48,911 bases of DNA from an uncultured Lachnospiraceae bacterium (GTDB lineage Bacteria; Bacillota; Clostridia; Lachnospirales; Lachnospiraceae): the NCBI GenBank assembly GCA_947577185.1, contig CANPUE010000016.1:1-48911 (forward strand), given 5' to 3'. This document shows, piece by piece, positions 24,935 through 33,683 of the stretch. The notes below the pieces were generated by a model. That model was not told where the DNA came from and made no database searches. It was given only the letters and a program-made list of their open reading frames with translations. Position numbers and translations under genes: made by a program. Within the stretch, counting starts at the first letter, position 1, and every line of letters starts with the position of its first letter.

Positions 24935-25462
24935 ATGAAATTTATTATTAGCGGGAAAAACATTGAAGTCACAGAGGGTTTGAGAACGGCGGTTCAGGAT
25001 AAAATCGGCAAGCTGGAAAAGTATTTTACGGAAGAGACTGAGGTGCACGTTACCTTGAGTGTTGAAAAAGACAGGCAGAAAATCGAAGTAACGATTCCGA
25101 TGAAAGGAAACATCATCCGTTCCGAACAGGTCAGCAGTGATATGTATGTTTCGATCGATCTGGTAGAGGAGATCATAGAAAGACAGTTAAAGAAATATAA
25201 GACCAAACTGACGGACAGGCAGCAGGCGGCGGGATTTTTCAAACAGGAATATCTGGAAAAAGATTTCATGGACGAGGAAGAAGTTCAGATCATGCGTACC
25301 AAGAAATTCGACATCAAACCGATGTACCCGGAAGATGCCTGTGTACAGATGGAACTGCTTGGACATAGCTTTTTTGTATTCTGCAATGCGGAAACGGATC
25401 AGGTGAATGTCGTATACAAAAGAAAAGGGAATACTTATGGCCTGATTGAACCGGAGAACTAA
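24935..25462 (+). CDS. hpf: Ribosome hibernation promoting factor, long form
   Basis: A 175-residue long-form HPF. The N-terminal S30AE domain (MKFIISGKNIEVTEGLRTAV start, through about residue 100) occupies the ribosomal decoding channel, and the C-terminal domain (about 118-175, with IKPMYPEDACVQMELLGHSF and VNVVYKRKGNTYGLIEPE) makes 70S dimers to 100S particles in stationary phase. The single-gene long form is the one normally found in Firmicutes. Its length and start agree with the family. Confidence 0.95.
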   Translation: MKFIISGKNIEVTEGLRTAVQDKIGKLEKYFTEETEVHVTLSVEKDRQKIEVTIPMKGNIIRSEQVSSDMYVSIDLVEEIIERQLKKYKTKLTDRQQAAGFFKQEYLEKDFMDEEEVQIMRTKKFDIKPMYPEDACVQMELLGHSFFVFCNAETDQVNVVYKRKGNTYGLIEPEN

Positions 25463-25522
25463 AGTCAATAAACATTTACACCCTGTCATATCTGGCAGGG
25501 TGATGTTATGTGTGAGGTTTTT

Positions 25523-27481
25523 ATGTTGATACTGTCTGTAGTGAATATCACCGCGTTTTTCCTTGGCATGCTGCTGCTTTCTTACCGGTGGAAGGAAAGC
25601 CTGGTGGAAGTATTTCCGGCCGGGACCTGCATGCTCGTGCTGACTCTTTATATTCTGGCATTTTTTCGGCATTTGAGCCTGATCGATGCGATTTCCGTTC
25701 TGTTCGTGCTGGCCTTTCTGATATGGCTGGCAAAAAGCGGACGGGAGAAAAGAGCAGAATTTGGAAAATCATGTCTGGAAAATGTGACGCAGACATCATT
25801 TATAATTGCGCTGTTGTTGCTGGCAATAGTGATTCCGGCTGTTTCCCAGAAAGTGGTTACCTGGTGGGATGATATTAATTTCTGGGCGACGGATGTGAAA
25901 TCACTTTATTATCTGGATGGCTTTGCCGCAAAGTACGGAAATGCGGCGCCGCAATTTGGGGACTATCCGCCGGGGGCGCAGCTGATGAAGTGGTGGTTCC
26001 TGCATTTGGACCAGAGAACATTCCGGGAAGGACTGGCGTTTGCTGGATATTATGCTATGAATCTGATTTTTATGCTGCCGCTGCTTAGGCGCATAAAAGG
26101 CAGAAATGTCTTTCTCATGTTATGCATGGCGGCGGCGTTGTGGCTGCTTCCCAGCATCGCAGAGGTCTATGGGTATGATGGATTCTGTGCGGACCTCACG
26201 ATGGCCTGCATTTACGGCGGATTTTTGTTTGCCGTGACGGATAGAGAGGGGAAAACGGAGCGATCCTATTATGTGCGGATCTGTCTGTATCTGAGTGTGC
26301 TGGTGCTTGTTAAGTCCGTCGGTTTTATCTGGGCGCTTTTTGGCCTGGTATTTTTTGGATGTTACCAGTGGACAGCGCTTAAAAAGGAGCGGACAGAGAG
26401 AAAAAAGGCAGTTTGGAAGAGTCTGGCAGTCTGCGCTGCGCCGCTCATAACGGGAGGGAGCTGGATGCTTTTTTGCCTGCTCATGCGCCGCGTTACACGG
26501 ACCACGACGACTGCGGTCAAATATATGACTACAGATGAATATGGAATTTCCGGTCATACGGGTGACTATGCCAGAGCGTTTCTGGAAGCATTCGTGAGTC
26601 TGCCGCTGCATAAGGAAAAGAGTCTGGCGGTCGATCTGTCACCGCTGGGATTTTATTTGTGCATTTGCCTGCTTGTGATATTTTTATTCCATAAGAATAT
26701 TATGCCGAAAAAAACGGGAAGACTCGTGTTGTGGTTTAGTATTGTGAGCGGCGCGCTTTTTTACGGTGTGATCTTTTTGGCACATATCACAATTTTTGCC
26801 ACAGAAACACAATACCTGGAAGCATCAGGCATGATTTCGTCCATAGAACGCTACGGGGCGCCATTTACGATTGGAACGCTGCTCTTTCTGGCCAATATCT
26901 GGATGAATTATGGGGAAACTCTTTTTGAGAAGAGAAAAAGCCGTTTTGTGAGACAATATGGAACCTGCCTGGGACTGCTTGTGTTTGTGGCATTGACAGC
27001 AGGATACCGCACAGGGTATCATGGGCTTATCGGATACCGGACGGAAGTACAGGCGGCGTTATCGCAGCGGGCGGGGATGATCGACGAAGATTCCGCCGCG
27101 TTTCTAAAAGCGCTTGCGCCGTTAGGAACACAGCACAGTACAAGAGTGTGTTGCATTCAGCGTGACGATACGCCGCGCTGGGTGAAAAACAGCTATACGA
27201 ATCTTGAAGCTTCGCCGCTGTCGGTTGTCTACAAGAGTGTCAATCTGAATGATGCAGTGACAGACTGGATGGTTCAGGAGATCCGGGATTCTCATGCGTC
27301 TTATCTCTACGTGGAACAGACGGATGCGGACGCGGCCAGTGTTTTTGATGCGATAACAGACATCGGCCGGTTTTCCTGCGGGACATTGTACCATATAGTG
27401 GATGACGCGGAAGGGATGCGGCTTGTGGAAGTTGGACAGGCGGAGGGCCGCACGGACAAGAACTGGCAATTGCTTCAATAA
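25523..27481 (+). CDS. Polytopic membrane protein, GT-C glycosyltransferase-like
   Basis: An integral membrane protein of about 652 residues with roughly 11-12 hydrophobic helices and a soluble C-terminal part (about 500-650). After an early helix pair it has VTWWDDINFWATDVKSLYYL; an acidic pair followed by aromatic residues in the first large loop is typical of GT-C fold glycosyltransferases that use polyprenyl-phosphate sugars. The next gene encodes a GT2-GtrA protein that would make such donors, so the pair may glycosylate a cell-surface polymer. The frame opens at ATG 25508; GAGG before the ATG at 25523 makes the latter a better start. Exact family not recognised. Confidence 0.7.
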   Translation: MLILSVVNITAFFLGMLLLSYRWKESLVEVFPAGTCMLVLTLYILAFFRHLSLIDAISVLFVLAFLIWLAKSGREKRAEFGKSCLENVTQTSFIIALLLLAIVIPAVSQKVVTWWDDINFWATDVKSLYYLDGFAAKYGNAAPQFGDYPPGAQLMKWWFLHLDQRTFREGLAFAGYYAMNLIFMLPLLRRIKGRNVFLMLCMAAALWLLPSIAEVYGYDGFCADLTMACIYGGFLFAVTDREGKTERSYYVRICLYLSVLVLVKSVGFIWALFGLVFFGCYQWTALKKERTERKKAVWKSLAVCAAPLITGGSWMLFCLLMRRVTRTTTTAVKYMTTDEYGISGHTGDYARAFLEAFVSLPLHKEKSLAVDLSPLGFYLCICLLVIFLFHKNIMPKKTGRLVLWFSIVSGALFYGVIFLAHITIFATETQYLEASGMISSIERYGAPFTIGTLLFLANIWMNYGETLFEKRKSRFVRQYGTCLGLLVFVALTAGYRTGYHGLIGYRTEVQAALSQRAGMIDEDSAAFLKALAPLGTQHSTRVCCIQRDDTPRWVKNSYTNLEASPLSVVYKSVNLNDAVTDWMVQEIRDSHASYLYVEQTDADAASVFDAITDIGRFSCGTLYHIVDDAEGMRLVEVGQAEGRTDKNWQLLQ

Positions 27482-27507
27482 ATAAGAATAAGGAGAACTG
27501 ACGCCTT

Positions 27508-28593
27508 ATGCCTGCATATCAAGAAATACCGGTCATCATTCCGGCGTATGAACCGGATGAAAAACTGATCGTACTGATTAAAAAACTGAAAGAATCCGGC
27601 ATTGCCAACATTATACTCGTAGACGACGGCAGCGGAGCCGGATACCAGGGGCTGTTTGGACAGGCACAGGAGATTGAAGACTGCGTTGTCCTGCATCATG
27701 CGGTAAACCTGGGAAAAGGAAGGGCGTTAAAGACGGCGTTTAATCATTGCCTGCTGATGTTCCCGGATCTTATCGGCTGTGTCACGGCTGACTCGGACGG
27801 ACAGCATACACCGCATGATATTCTGGAATGCATGAAAAAACTATGGGATAACAGAGAGGCTCTGATTCTGGGATGCCGCAGTTTTGACGGGCGGGATGTG
27901 CCGCTCCGTTCCAGTTTTGGCAATAAATGTACGAGAAAGGTTTTTTCATATCTGGTCGGAATTTCCATTTCCGATACACAGACAGGGCTTCGGGCGATCC
28001 CTGCTTCCTTTATGAAAATACTGATGAATGTCAAAGGAGAGCGTTTTGAATACGAGACCAATATGCTTGTGGAGACAAAGAATCTGGACATTCCGATCAT
28101 CGAGGTTCCGGTGGACACCATTTATCTGGAAGAGAATAAAACGAGTCATTTTCATCCCATCAAAGACTCAGTCCGTATTTATATGATATTTTGCAGGTTC
28201 TTGTTTTCTTCCCTTTCCTCCAGCGTGCTCGATTTGCTGCTCTTTGGCTTTTTTTGCGGGATCTTGCAGAATGCGCCCGGCTTTTGGGGTAAATTCTCCT
28301 ATATTGTCGCGGCGACAGTACTGGCGAGAATCATTTCTGCAGTTTATAATTTTTTGTTGAATTATAAGGTTGTTTTCCACAGCAGCGAGAACATGGCGGC
28401 TACCGCTGTGAAGTATTGTCTGCTGGCGCTCGTCCAGATGTTTTGCAGTGCATTTTTGGTCGATCTGCTTTATGGCATGACGGGAGGCTATGAGGTGGCT
28501 GTCAAAATACCTGTTGATGTGCTATTGTTTTTTTTAAGCTTTGTCATACAAAGAGAATTCGTATACCGGAAAAAAGAGAGACCTGTGGGCTGA
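27508..28593 (+). CDS. GT2 glycosyltransferase fused to GtrA-like membrane domain
   Basis: A 361-residue two-domain protein. Residues 1-225 are a family 2 glycosyltransferase: IPAYEPDEKL at the start, ILVDDGSG nucleotide-binding Asp pair, and TADSDGQH metal-binding motif, then SDTQTGLRAIP, as in dolichol-phosphate mannose synthase-like proteins. Residues about 230-355 are a GtrA-like domain with four membrane helices, beginning FCRFLFSSLSSSVLDLLL. Such fusions make and perhaps flip polyprenyl-phosphate sugars. It starts 26 bp after the GT-C-like gene, with AAGGAG upstream, in a two-gene operon that ends at a clear terminator. Confidence 0.9.
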   Translation: MPAYQEIPVIIPAYEPDEKLIVLIKKLKESGIANIILVDDGSGAGYQGLFGQAQEIEDCVVLHHAVNLGKGRALKTAFNHCLLMFPDLIGCVTADSDGQHTPHDILECMKKLWDNREALILGCRSFDGRDVPLRSSFGNKCTRKVFSYLVGISISDTQTGLRAIPASFMKILMNVKGERFEYETNMLVETKNLDIPIIEVPVDTIYLEENKTSHFHPIKDSVRIYMIFCRFLFSSLSSSVLDLLLFGFFCGILQNAPGFWGKFSYIVAATVLARIISAVYNFLLNYKVVFHSSENMAATAVKYCLLALVQMFCSAFLVDLLYGMTGGYEVAVKIPVDVLLFFLSFVIQREFVYRKKERPVG

Positions 28594-28613
28594 CATAACC
28601 CGCAGGTTTTTTT
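28581..28613 (+). terminator. Rho-independent terminator after GT2-GtrA gene
   Basis: ACCTGTGGG (28581-28589) pairs with CCCGCAGGT (28599-28607), followed by TTTTTT. The stop codon of the glycosyltransferase gene lies in the loop, so the stem begins inside the coding region. Confidence 0.85.
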
Positions 28614-29354
28614 CATAAACATAATGTGAAGAAGGCCCGAAGGCGGATATTCATGCCGGGACGCGCTGACAGGCGGTCCGATGAATCTGTGCCTTATGAG
28701 AGGAACGGGAAATCTATGAGGAAAGTCAAGTGGGGGATTCAGATCGAACTGGTGCTGCTGGCGGCAGTGGGATGCGTCTGTCTGCTGCGGAGAATCCAAA
28801 CGGATACAGGGCCGGCTGATCTGGCCATAGAAGAGAGCGGAGAAAACAAAGAGGCAATCGAAGTGTCAACAGACGGAGGTTTTATTAAATGGGTGGACTT
28901 TAATGTAACCTGTGAGGCGATGAGTAAGGCTTACGAGCTGGATGTGGCATCCAGGCAGGAAAAGAACCGCGTCAATTGGATTGAACTGCTCGCTTACACA
29001 GGAGCGCGTCACGGGGGAAAATTTGACAAAAACTGTGTGGCGGAATTGCAGCAGATCGGGGAAAAGCTGCAGTCGGGTGAGACTACAATGCGCAAGCTGA
29101 CAAAAGACATGGAATATTATGACTATTATGAAGAAGCCTATCGCGCGGTGCTGGATGGCATGGTAGGAGAGTATTCTCTGGAAGTGCCTAAGGGAGATTC
29201 CGGTGAAACGGAATGGAAAGATTATTATGGCCTGAAAGCGTTCTCTCCGATTGCAAAAGGGTTTGAATACAGTCATTATGATGATTTTGGATCATCGCGA
29301 AGTTATGGGTATGCGAGACCGCATCTGGGCCACGATATGATGGGGCAGATCGGC

Positions 29355-29388
29355 ACGCCGATAAGAATAAAATATAGAATCTGCGCAT
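29355..29388. other. Probable left attachment junction (attL/attB half)
   Basis: M23-like coding sequence ends at the codons for GTPI (GGCACGCCGAT, about 29352-29362), and the recombinase stop codon is at 29388-29390. The recombination core must lie in or next to this interval. The core dinucleotide cannot be fixed without the right-hand junction or an empty-site sequence. Confidence 0.6.
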
Positions 29389-29405
29389 TAAAACAGGATG
29401 CGCAG
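29381..29405 (-). terminator. Hairpin at the 3' end of the recombinase gene
   Basis: A perfect 8-bp stem, CTGCGCAT (29381-29388) and ATGCGCAG (29398-29405), spans the recombinase stop codon. On the minus strand it is followed by an AT-rich stretch with several T, so it can act as a terminator and would keep recombinase transcription from running into the host gene. Confidence 0.55.
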
Positions 29406-30947
29406 ACTATTTTCATCTAAAATGCATTTTCTGATGATCTTACGGATCAGTTCGTTTTTGGCCGAATATTCGATGTGATCAAAATGATCCAACAGATAGC
29501 AAATGCCGTCATAAATTTCATTTTCTGTTTCCTGAAGAGACCTGGCTTCATTCTCCCGCAGTGCGGCCTGCCGCAGATTCCCTTCAAGGATTTTCTTCTG
29601 CTGATCCAATTCTTCTATCTTTTTAACGATATAAGACGCTGCGGAAGATTCCATTGCGCTCATAAGGGTTGTAGTCAGGTTGTTGATGGATGTCTGGATC
29701 TGCTTCAACTCTTCTTTTATGGAGGACGTGCTTTGCAGGGAGCCTGTTTCGACGTCGCAACGGAGTTTGAAACCGTCCGGATTAAAGCGAATCCTGCGGA
29801 GCTGCTTTAAAAAGGATTCTTCTACTTTTTCCGTCCGGACATAACCGGAGTTACATTTCGTTTTGCCCTGTCTTGCCATATCTGTGCAATAATAATAAGA
29901 AAACGGAATCCCATTTTTGGTATAAGTCCGCACATCCATGCGGGCGCCGCATCTGCAGTGTATGACACCTTTTAGAATGCCGTATTCGTGTTTGGCTGTC
30001 CGAATCATCTTGTTGATGCCAAGACGGTTCTGGGCAGTGATCCAGTCGGCGGCAGGTATTACATAATCGTGTATGCCTACCGCAATAGTCCAGGAAGCTT
30101 TCTCCTGTTTTCTCTGGGACTGCCGGCCGGATTTGGTCTTTCCGTAGCCGATCAGCCCCTTCGTGCCGTCAAAAAGTCCGGGATCGGGGAGTGCGCATCC
30201 TAAATCCTGAAAATAATAATAGGCCTCTATACTGTTCTGACAGTATACAGGATTCGTTATGATATTATAGATCTGTGATGTATTGAGAAATTTTCCTGAC
30301 TGACTCCTGATTCCATTGTCACGGCAGTAACGTTCTGCCCTGGTGATGGGATAGCCTTGCAGAATAAGCCCGTAGAGCGATTTTACAAGCCAGATGGTAT
30401 TTTCATCCACGACAAGGTAGGAATGCTCCTTATCGCCCACCTGACGGCGCACAGAGGTCATTCCTGTAGGAAGTTTCCCGCCGGTCCATTTCCCGGATGC
30501 GCCGAGAGCCTGCATGTTATCCGTGACACGCTCAGAGGTGTTCTCACGCTCAAGCTGTGCGAATGCGGCCAGAATATACATGACGGTGCGTCCCATCGGG
30601 GTTGTCGTATCAAACGATTCTTTGACAGACACAAACGATACATTGTGCTGCTGGAAGATGTCATACATGGCGGAAAATTCCTGCACGTTACGGCTGATCC
30701 GATCTAGCTTGTAGACCATGACGACATCAAGGAGATTGTTTTTGACATCGGCCATCAATTCCTGAAAGCCGGGACGGTTCATGTTCTTGCCTGAAAATCC
30801 TTCGTCTTTGTCGTAGACTTTAAATTCCATGTCTTTGTCTTTAAAAATGATTCCGGCATAGTCTTTGCACATCTGTACCTGTACATTGACAGAATCGCTG
30901 TTGTCGCGGTATACGGATTTGCGGGGGTAGATTCCGATTGTGAACAT
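29388..30947 (-). CDS. Large serine recombinase (phage integrase type)
   Basis: A 519-residue large serine recombinase. The N-terminal resolvase domain has YPRKSVYRDNSDSVNVQ with the nucleophile Ser, then the VYKLDRISRN and GRTVMYILAAFAQLEREN motifs of the family. A recombinase domain and a zinc-ribbon follow (CRCGARMDVRTYTKNG ... YYYCTDMARQGKTKCNSG, in parts), then a coiled-coil region (about 400-480). It integrates or excises the element between attP and the M23 gene. The frame reaches back to 31004, but AGGAGG 7 nt before the ATG at 30947 fixes the start. It is the last gene at the left end, transcribed toward the junction, as usual for such integrases. Confidence 0.93.
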   Translation of the reverse strand: MFTIGIYPRKSVYRDNSDSVNVQVQMCKDYAGIIFKDKDMEFKVYDKDEGFSGKNMNRPGFQELMADVKNNLLDVVMVYKLDRISRNVQEFSAMYDIFQQHNVSFVSVKESFDTTTPMGRTVMYILAAFAQLERENTSERVTDNMQALGASGKWTGGKLPTGMTSVRRQVGDKEHSYLVVDENTIWLVKSLYGLILQGYPITRAERYCRDNGIRSQSGKFLNTSQIYNIITNPVYCQNSIEAYYYFQDLGCALPDPGLFDGTKGLIGYGKTKSGRQSQRKQEKASWTIAVGIHDYVIPAADWITAQNRLGINKMIRTAKHEYGILKGVIHCRCGARMDVRTYTKNGIPFSYYYCTDMARQGKTKCNSGYVRTEKVEESFLKQLRRIRFNPDGFKLRCDVETGSLQSTSSIKEELKQIQTSINNLTTTLMSAMESSAASYIVKKIEELDQQKKILEGNLRQAALRENEARSLQETENEIYDGICYLLDHFDHIEYSAKNELIRKIIRKCILDENSLRILF

Positions 30948-30990
30948 GAGGCGGCCTCCTGTGATTTTACAGTGTTGTAAGAATTGATTA

Positions 30991-31616
30991 TTAAAACATT
31001 GCAAATAACTGGATTAAATAATTACCGTTAATGTCTGTTTCATCTCTATCTAATCGTCTTTTACCGAAAATCTTAAAATTGCATTTTTTATAAAATGCTA
31101 ATAGTTTTTCATTATTTTCGCATTCAAGATACATAAATCTGCCGCCAATTTCTTTTTGAATTTTATGTATTTTATTTACTGCCATTTGAAGCAAATCAGT
31201 TCCTGATATTAAAGTATCGTTTCCGGTAGTAAAGTTCTTTCCCAGTTGGGCAATTAATGGAGCGGATATGGTGTATTCATTTTTTGAGGGATCATACATT
31301 CCCTGATTTCGGAGTTTTTTTGCTTCTACATTGCTTAATACTGATTTATCTACAGTAATAACTTTAGATGTAATGGTATAATATCCAACCCATTCACGAT
31401 TTTTTCGTCCTCTGTTTGCCAGAAAACCAAGTGTGTTTTTGCTAATGTTCTTTTTGAAAACTCAATCGCTTTGTATTTTATAAAATTTTCAATATCCTTA
31501 TTAAGTGGACACGAAAAAGAAGAGAGAATGGACTTTGTCTCATCCTCTCCTAATTGATCCAGTATATCACTTAAATTCATCTCTATAAAATGTGTTTTGA
31601 TAAACTTTTGTTCCAT
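30991..31616 (-). pseudogene. GNAT-family acetyltransferase, frameshifted
   Basis: Two adjacent frames on the minus strand make one GNAT protein. The upstream part (from about MEQKFIKTHFIEMNLSD) ends ...VFWQTEDE, after which the frame is lost at a run of six A near 31403; adding one A gives EDEKNREWVGYYTITSKV and restores the frame into NQGMYDPSKNEYTISAPLIAQLGKNF, the acetyl-CoA-binding part and the terminal ENNEKLLAFYKKCNFKIFG. It may be a real loss of function or a sequencing error in a homopolymer. The gene overlaps the end of the small upstream gene, as in GNAT toxin-antitoxin pairs, so a toxin role is possible but not shown. Confidence 0.75.
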
Positions 31617-31617
31617 G

Positions 31618-31794
31618 TCATATGCTTTTACCAAAGAATTCTTTGATTTTATCTCCTGTAAGTTCTTTGTGTTCACGCGTTATTTGTATTGGTTTGTATT
31701 TACTATGTTCGACCTGGTCTAAAGCGGAAACAAATGAATGGGCAAGCTGTTTATCCCTTATTGTAATATCTTTTAAGATGCTTTTAGTTGCCAT
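31618..31794 (-). CDS. Small protein paired with the GNAT gene, possible antitoxin
   Basis: A 58-residue charged protein starting MATKSILKDITIRDKQLAHSF and ending in a basic/acidic tail (GDKIKEFFGKSI). GGGAGGG lies about 8 nt before the ATG at 31794; the frame could extend to 31818 without a ribosome binding site. Its stop overlaps the GNAT coding start region, so the two are co-translated. Order and size resemble the antitoxin of GNAT-type toxin-antitoxin operons, where the antitoxin gene comes first. I do not recognise a DNA-binding fold; function is inferred only from context. Confidence 0.6.
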   Translation of the reverse strand: MATKSILKDITIRDKQLAHSFVSALDQVEHSKYKPIQITREHKELTGDKIKEFFGKSI

Positions 31795-31872
31795 ACATAC
31801 CACCCTCCCTAAATACATCTGTGCATTTACTAAATATATTTATTACCTAATAGTAATTATATATGTAATTTC

Positions 31873-31900
31873 ATTATAGCTAAAAATAGTAAAAATGCAA
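31873..31900 (-). promoter_or_regulatory. Promoter of the GNAT pair
   Basis: On the minus strand, TTGCAT (31895-31900) is 16 bp from a perfect TATAAT (31873-31878), about 80 bp before the start codon of the small gene. Confidence 0.6.
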
Positions 31901-32606
31901 TGCGATTACAAATGTTTTTTTCATAAATTACAAAAACTTGTAAAAAATTACAAAATATTGTATATTTTGAAAAATTATTATGATGAGGTATTACGAAATT
32001 ACGTGTAGATAATATAACTTCTGTAAAAAAATCTTTGAAAGTATTCTCGTTACTATTGGGATTCTTCTTTTGAGCCATGTGGACATTGTCATCTTTTTGT
32101 GAACCTAATATAATCCGGCTGTCAGTAATGAGATTAATTCATCATGTGTTTTAAAAGTTTTATCCAATGTGTATTCTCCTTTGTAAATAAAAAGACCCCG
32201 GGCCCGAAGGACACCGGAGTACGTTCCGAAATATTATATGCAAAGTATAAAGGATTATTACCACATACCAATATAAGAACATACGATATCCTATCATAAT
32301 CCAATCGGAATGTCAATATATTTTTTGAGTTTCTTTGTTCAAGTTTCTTTGTTGACATTTACATAAAATGACTTTGCCCATATATTATTGCCGCTGTTTA
32401 TTCCGGCCTTATTCTGTCGAAGAAGGGCCTTCCTTGCTATTAACCGGTTTTTTCATATTATCTTCGGGTTCGACAGACAGCATTTTTGGCGCTTGCGCTT
32501 AGGATATCATTTGTGGTATTACTTTGTCACCATTTAAGATTGCAGAAACTATTTCCGGAGTTTTTATGTCAGGCTGAATAACACCAAAAATATATTTGGC
32601 TAAAGT
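31901..32606. other. AT-rich stretch without a supported gene
   Basis: About 700 bp of very AT-rich DNA. Minus-strand frames at 31857-32078 and 32134-32358 lack ribosome binding sites and family features. A direct repeat of TTTCTTTGTT lies near 32330-32350. Just after the ImmA stop, the same frame continues on the minus strand with coding-like sequence (GVIQPDIKTPEIVSAIL, then after another TAA, APKMLSVEPEDNMKKPVN) down to about 32415, which may be a decayed extension or a remnant gene. Confidence 0.4.
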
Positions 32607-33071
32607 TTACACCAGTTCAAATACTCCTAACGATGGCTCAAAGTATATAGCATAGTTATCAATTGTGGCATATGTTCCATATTTGCTTTTATAATATTGG
32701 AGAGCCTCAAGTAAAAATTCTTCCGTGACTTCTAAGTAGTCGGCGGTATCATGCAAAGAATAGCATCCATGTTTGAAAGAATTTACAATCCCATTTAACC
32801 CGATCAGCCGGTTGTATGCCCAGACGCGTGCTCGGAGTTCCTGTTTTCGATTCGATATGGCCGCCTGACTGATAATGTTTCCGGTCGTTGTGTGATAGTG
32901 GCCTAATTCCTCTGCTAATATGCAGGCCCGCTTGCGGCAGGACTGGATTTTTTTGTTTATCCCTATAACATTTCCGTTGATCAGTCCGTCAGCTTTAGAC
33001 TTAAAGTCTGCATTTTCTATTACATAAACATCGCTTGAGGTACTTTCTTCCAATAAATCTTCATACTTCAC
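32607..33071 (-). CDS. ImmA/IrrE-family metallopeptidase
   Basis: A 154-residue protein of the ImmA/IrrE (DUF955) family, with the zinc-protease motif ILAEELGHYHTTTG (variant of HExxH: E-E-L-G-H-Y with preceding AEELGH) after the strand GNVIGINKKI. In ICEBs1 and many phages, ImmA cleaves the neighbouring ImmR/CI-like repressor upon DNA damage or other signals. The GTG start has GGAGG 7 nt upstream. It follows the repressor gene by 36 bp and is co-transcribed with it. The first His of the canonical HExxH is replaced here by Ala-Glu; many family members show AEELGH or HELGH, so activity is likely but not certain. Confidence 0.85.
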   Translation of the reverse strand: MKYEDLLEESTSSDVYVIENADFKSKADGLINGNVIGINKKIQSCRKRACILAEELGHYHTTTGNIISQAAISNRKQELRARVWAYNRLIGLNGIVNSFKHGCYSLHDTADYLEVTEEFLLEALQYYKSKYGTYATIDNYAIYFEPSLGVFELV

Positions 33072-33107
33072 TTTAATTCCTCCAATATGACATAAAATAT
33101 ATGTATA

Positions 33108-33545
33108 TTAATCCGGTTTTTTCAGGTTCAGAAGGTCTTCCTGCATTTTTTCAAGTTCGCCGGGTTCGGATTCATAGTCGTTGTGGGCGGCTTTGATTTC
33201 AAACGTATATCTGGGCAGATGGGTAAGCTCCTCTACGCGTTTTTCTGCTTCGCGCTTTCCGATATCATTCAGTTGGTTGTAATACTGAATGATTGCAGGA
33301 AGTTTTTGAGCCGGCAGTTCCATAATATCAGATTTGCCAATAATCCATGACGGATTAACATTTAGCGCAGCTGCTATTGATTCTACCACTGGAATTTTAA
33401 TAGCATTAATTTTTCCGTTTTCATAGCGCTGCACTGTTGATTTTGTTACGCCTACTTTTTTAGCAATATCATCAAGAGTAGCGTTTCTTAAATCTCGTGC
33501 ATATTTTATTCTACCGCCTATTTCGATATTAGTCACATTAATCAC
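33108..33545 (-). CDS. CI-like XRE-family repressor
   Basis: A 145-residue repressor. The N-terminal helix-turn-helix runs IKYARDLRNATLDDIAKKVG with the recognition helix VTKSTVQRYENG; the C-terminal half is a short helical region without the LexA-type Ser-Lys autoprotease. Inactivation would thus rely on the ImmA protein encoded next to it. GAGGTG precedes the ATG. It is transcribed leftward from a promoter whose -35 lies in operator O1 (33577-33589), so it probably regulates itself. It should hold the element silent. Confidence 0.9.
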   Translation of the reverse strand: MINVTNIEIGGRIKYARDLRNATLDDIAKKVGVTKSTVQRYENGKINAIKIPVVESIAAALNVNPSWIIGKSDIMELPAQKLPAIIQYYNQLNDIGKREAEKRVEELTHLPRYTFEIKAAHNDYESEPGELEKMQEDLLNLKKPD

Positions 33546-33560
33546 CTCGTCCTTGAGTAA

Positions 33561-33659
33561 ATTATATTACATAAAATTGCACAATGCAATATTTAAATTA
33601 ATAAAAATAAAAAAAAGTTGCACAGGGCTATTGACATGCGTGTTGCATAGTGCTACTAT
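33561..33659. promoter_or_regulatory. Divergent promoters with repeated operators
   Basis: Leftward promoter: minus-strand TTGCAT (33584-33589), 17 bp, TATAAT (33561-33566). Rightward promoter: TTGACA (33631-33636), 17 bp, TACTAT (33654-33659). Operators with consensus TTGCACAGTGCAA lie at 33577-33589 (TTGCACAATGCAA, over the leftward -35), 33618-33630 (TTGCACAGGGCTA, before the rightward -35) and 33643-33655 (TTGCATAGTGCTA, between rightward -35 and -10). A fourth, TTGCGCAGTGCAA, is at 33893-33905 inside the 3' end of the Cro-like gene. The arrangement is a classic lysogeny switch. Confidence 0.85.
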
Positions 33660-33683
33660 CGAAAAAGGAAGGGAGGTATCAAT

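Larger units (their letters stand above)
28716..29420 (+). pseudogene. M23-family peptidase gene, interrupted by integrated element
   Basis: The N-terminal part of a membrane-anchored M23 (LytM-like) peptidase. A signal anchor (IQIELVLLAAVGCVCLL) is followed by a helical region (GGFIKWVDFNVTCEAMSKAY) and the start of the catalytic domain with the first zinc motif, YARPHLGHDMMGQIGTPI. The match to the family stops there; the H-x-H half of the active site is missing and the frame runs on for about 17 unrelated residues into the integrated element, ending at 29420. The remainder should lie at the element's other end, beyond the window. AGAGGAACGGG precedes the ATG at 28716. As it stands, the product would lack a complete active site. 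Confidence 0.82.

Noticed and set aside
31857..32358. Two small minus-strand frames in the AT-rich gap of the element
   Set aside because: No ribosome binding site, low-complexity or unconvincing sequence, no recognisable family.
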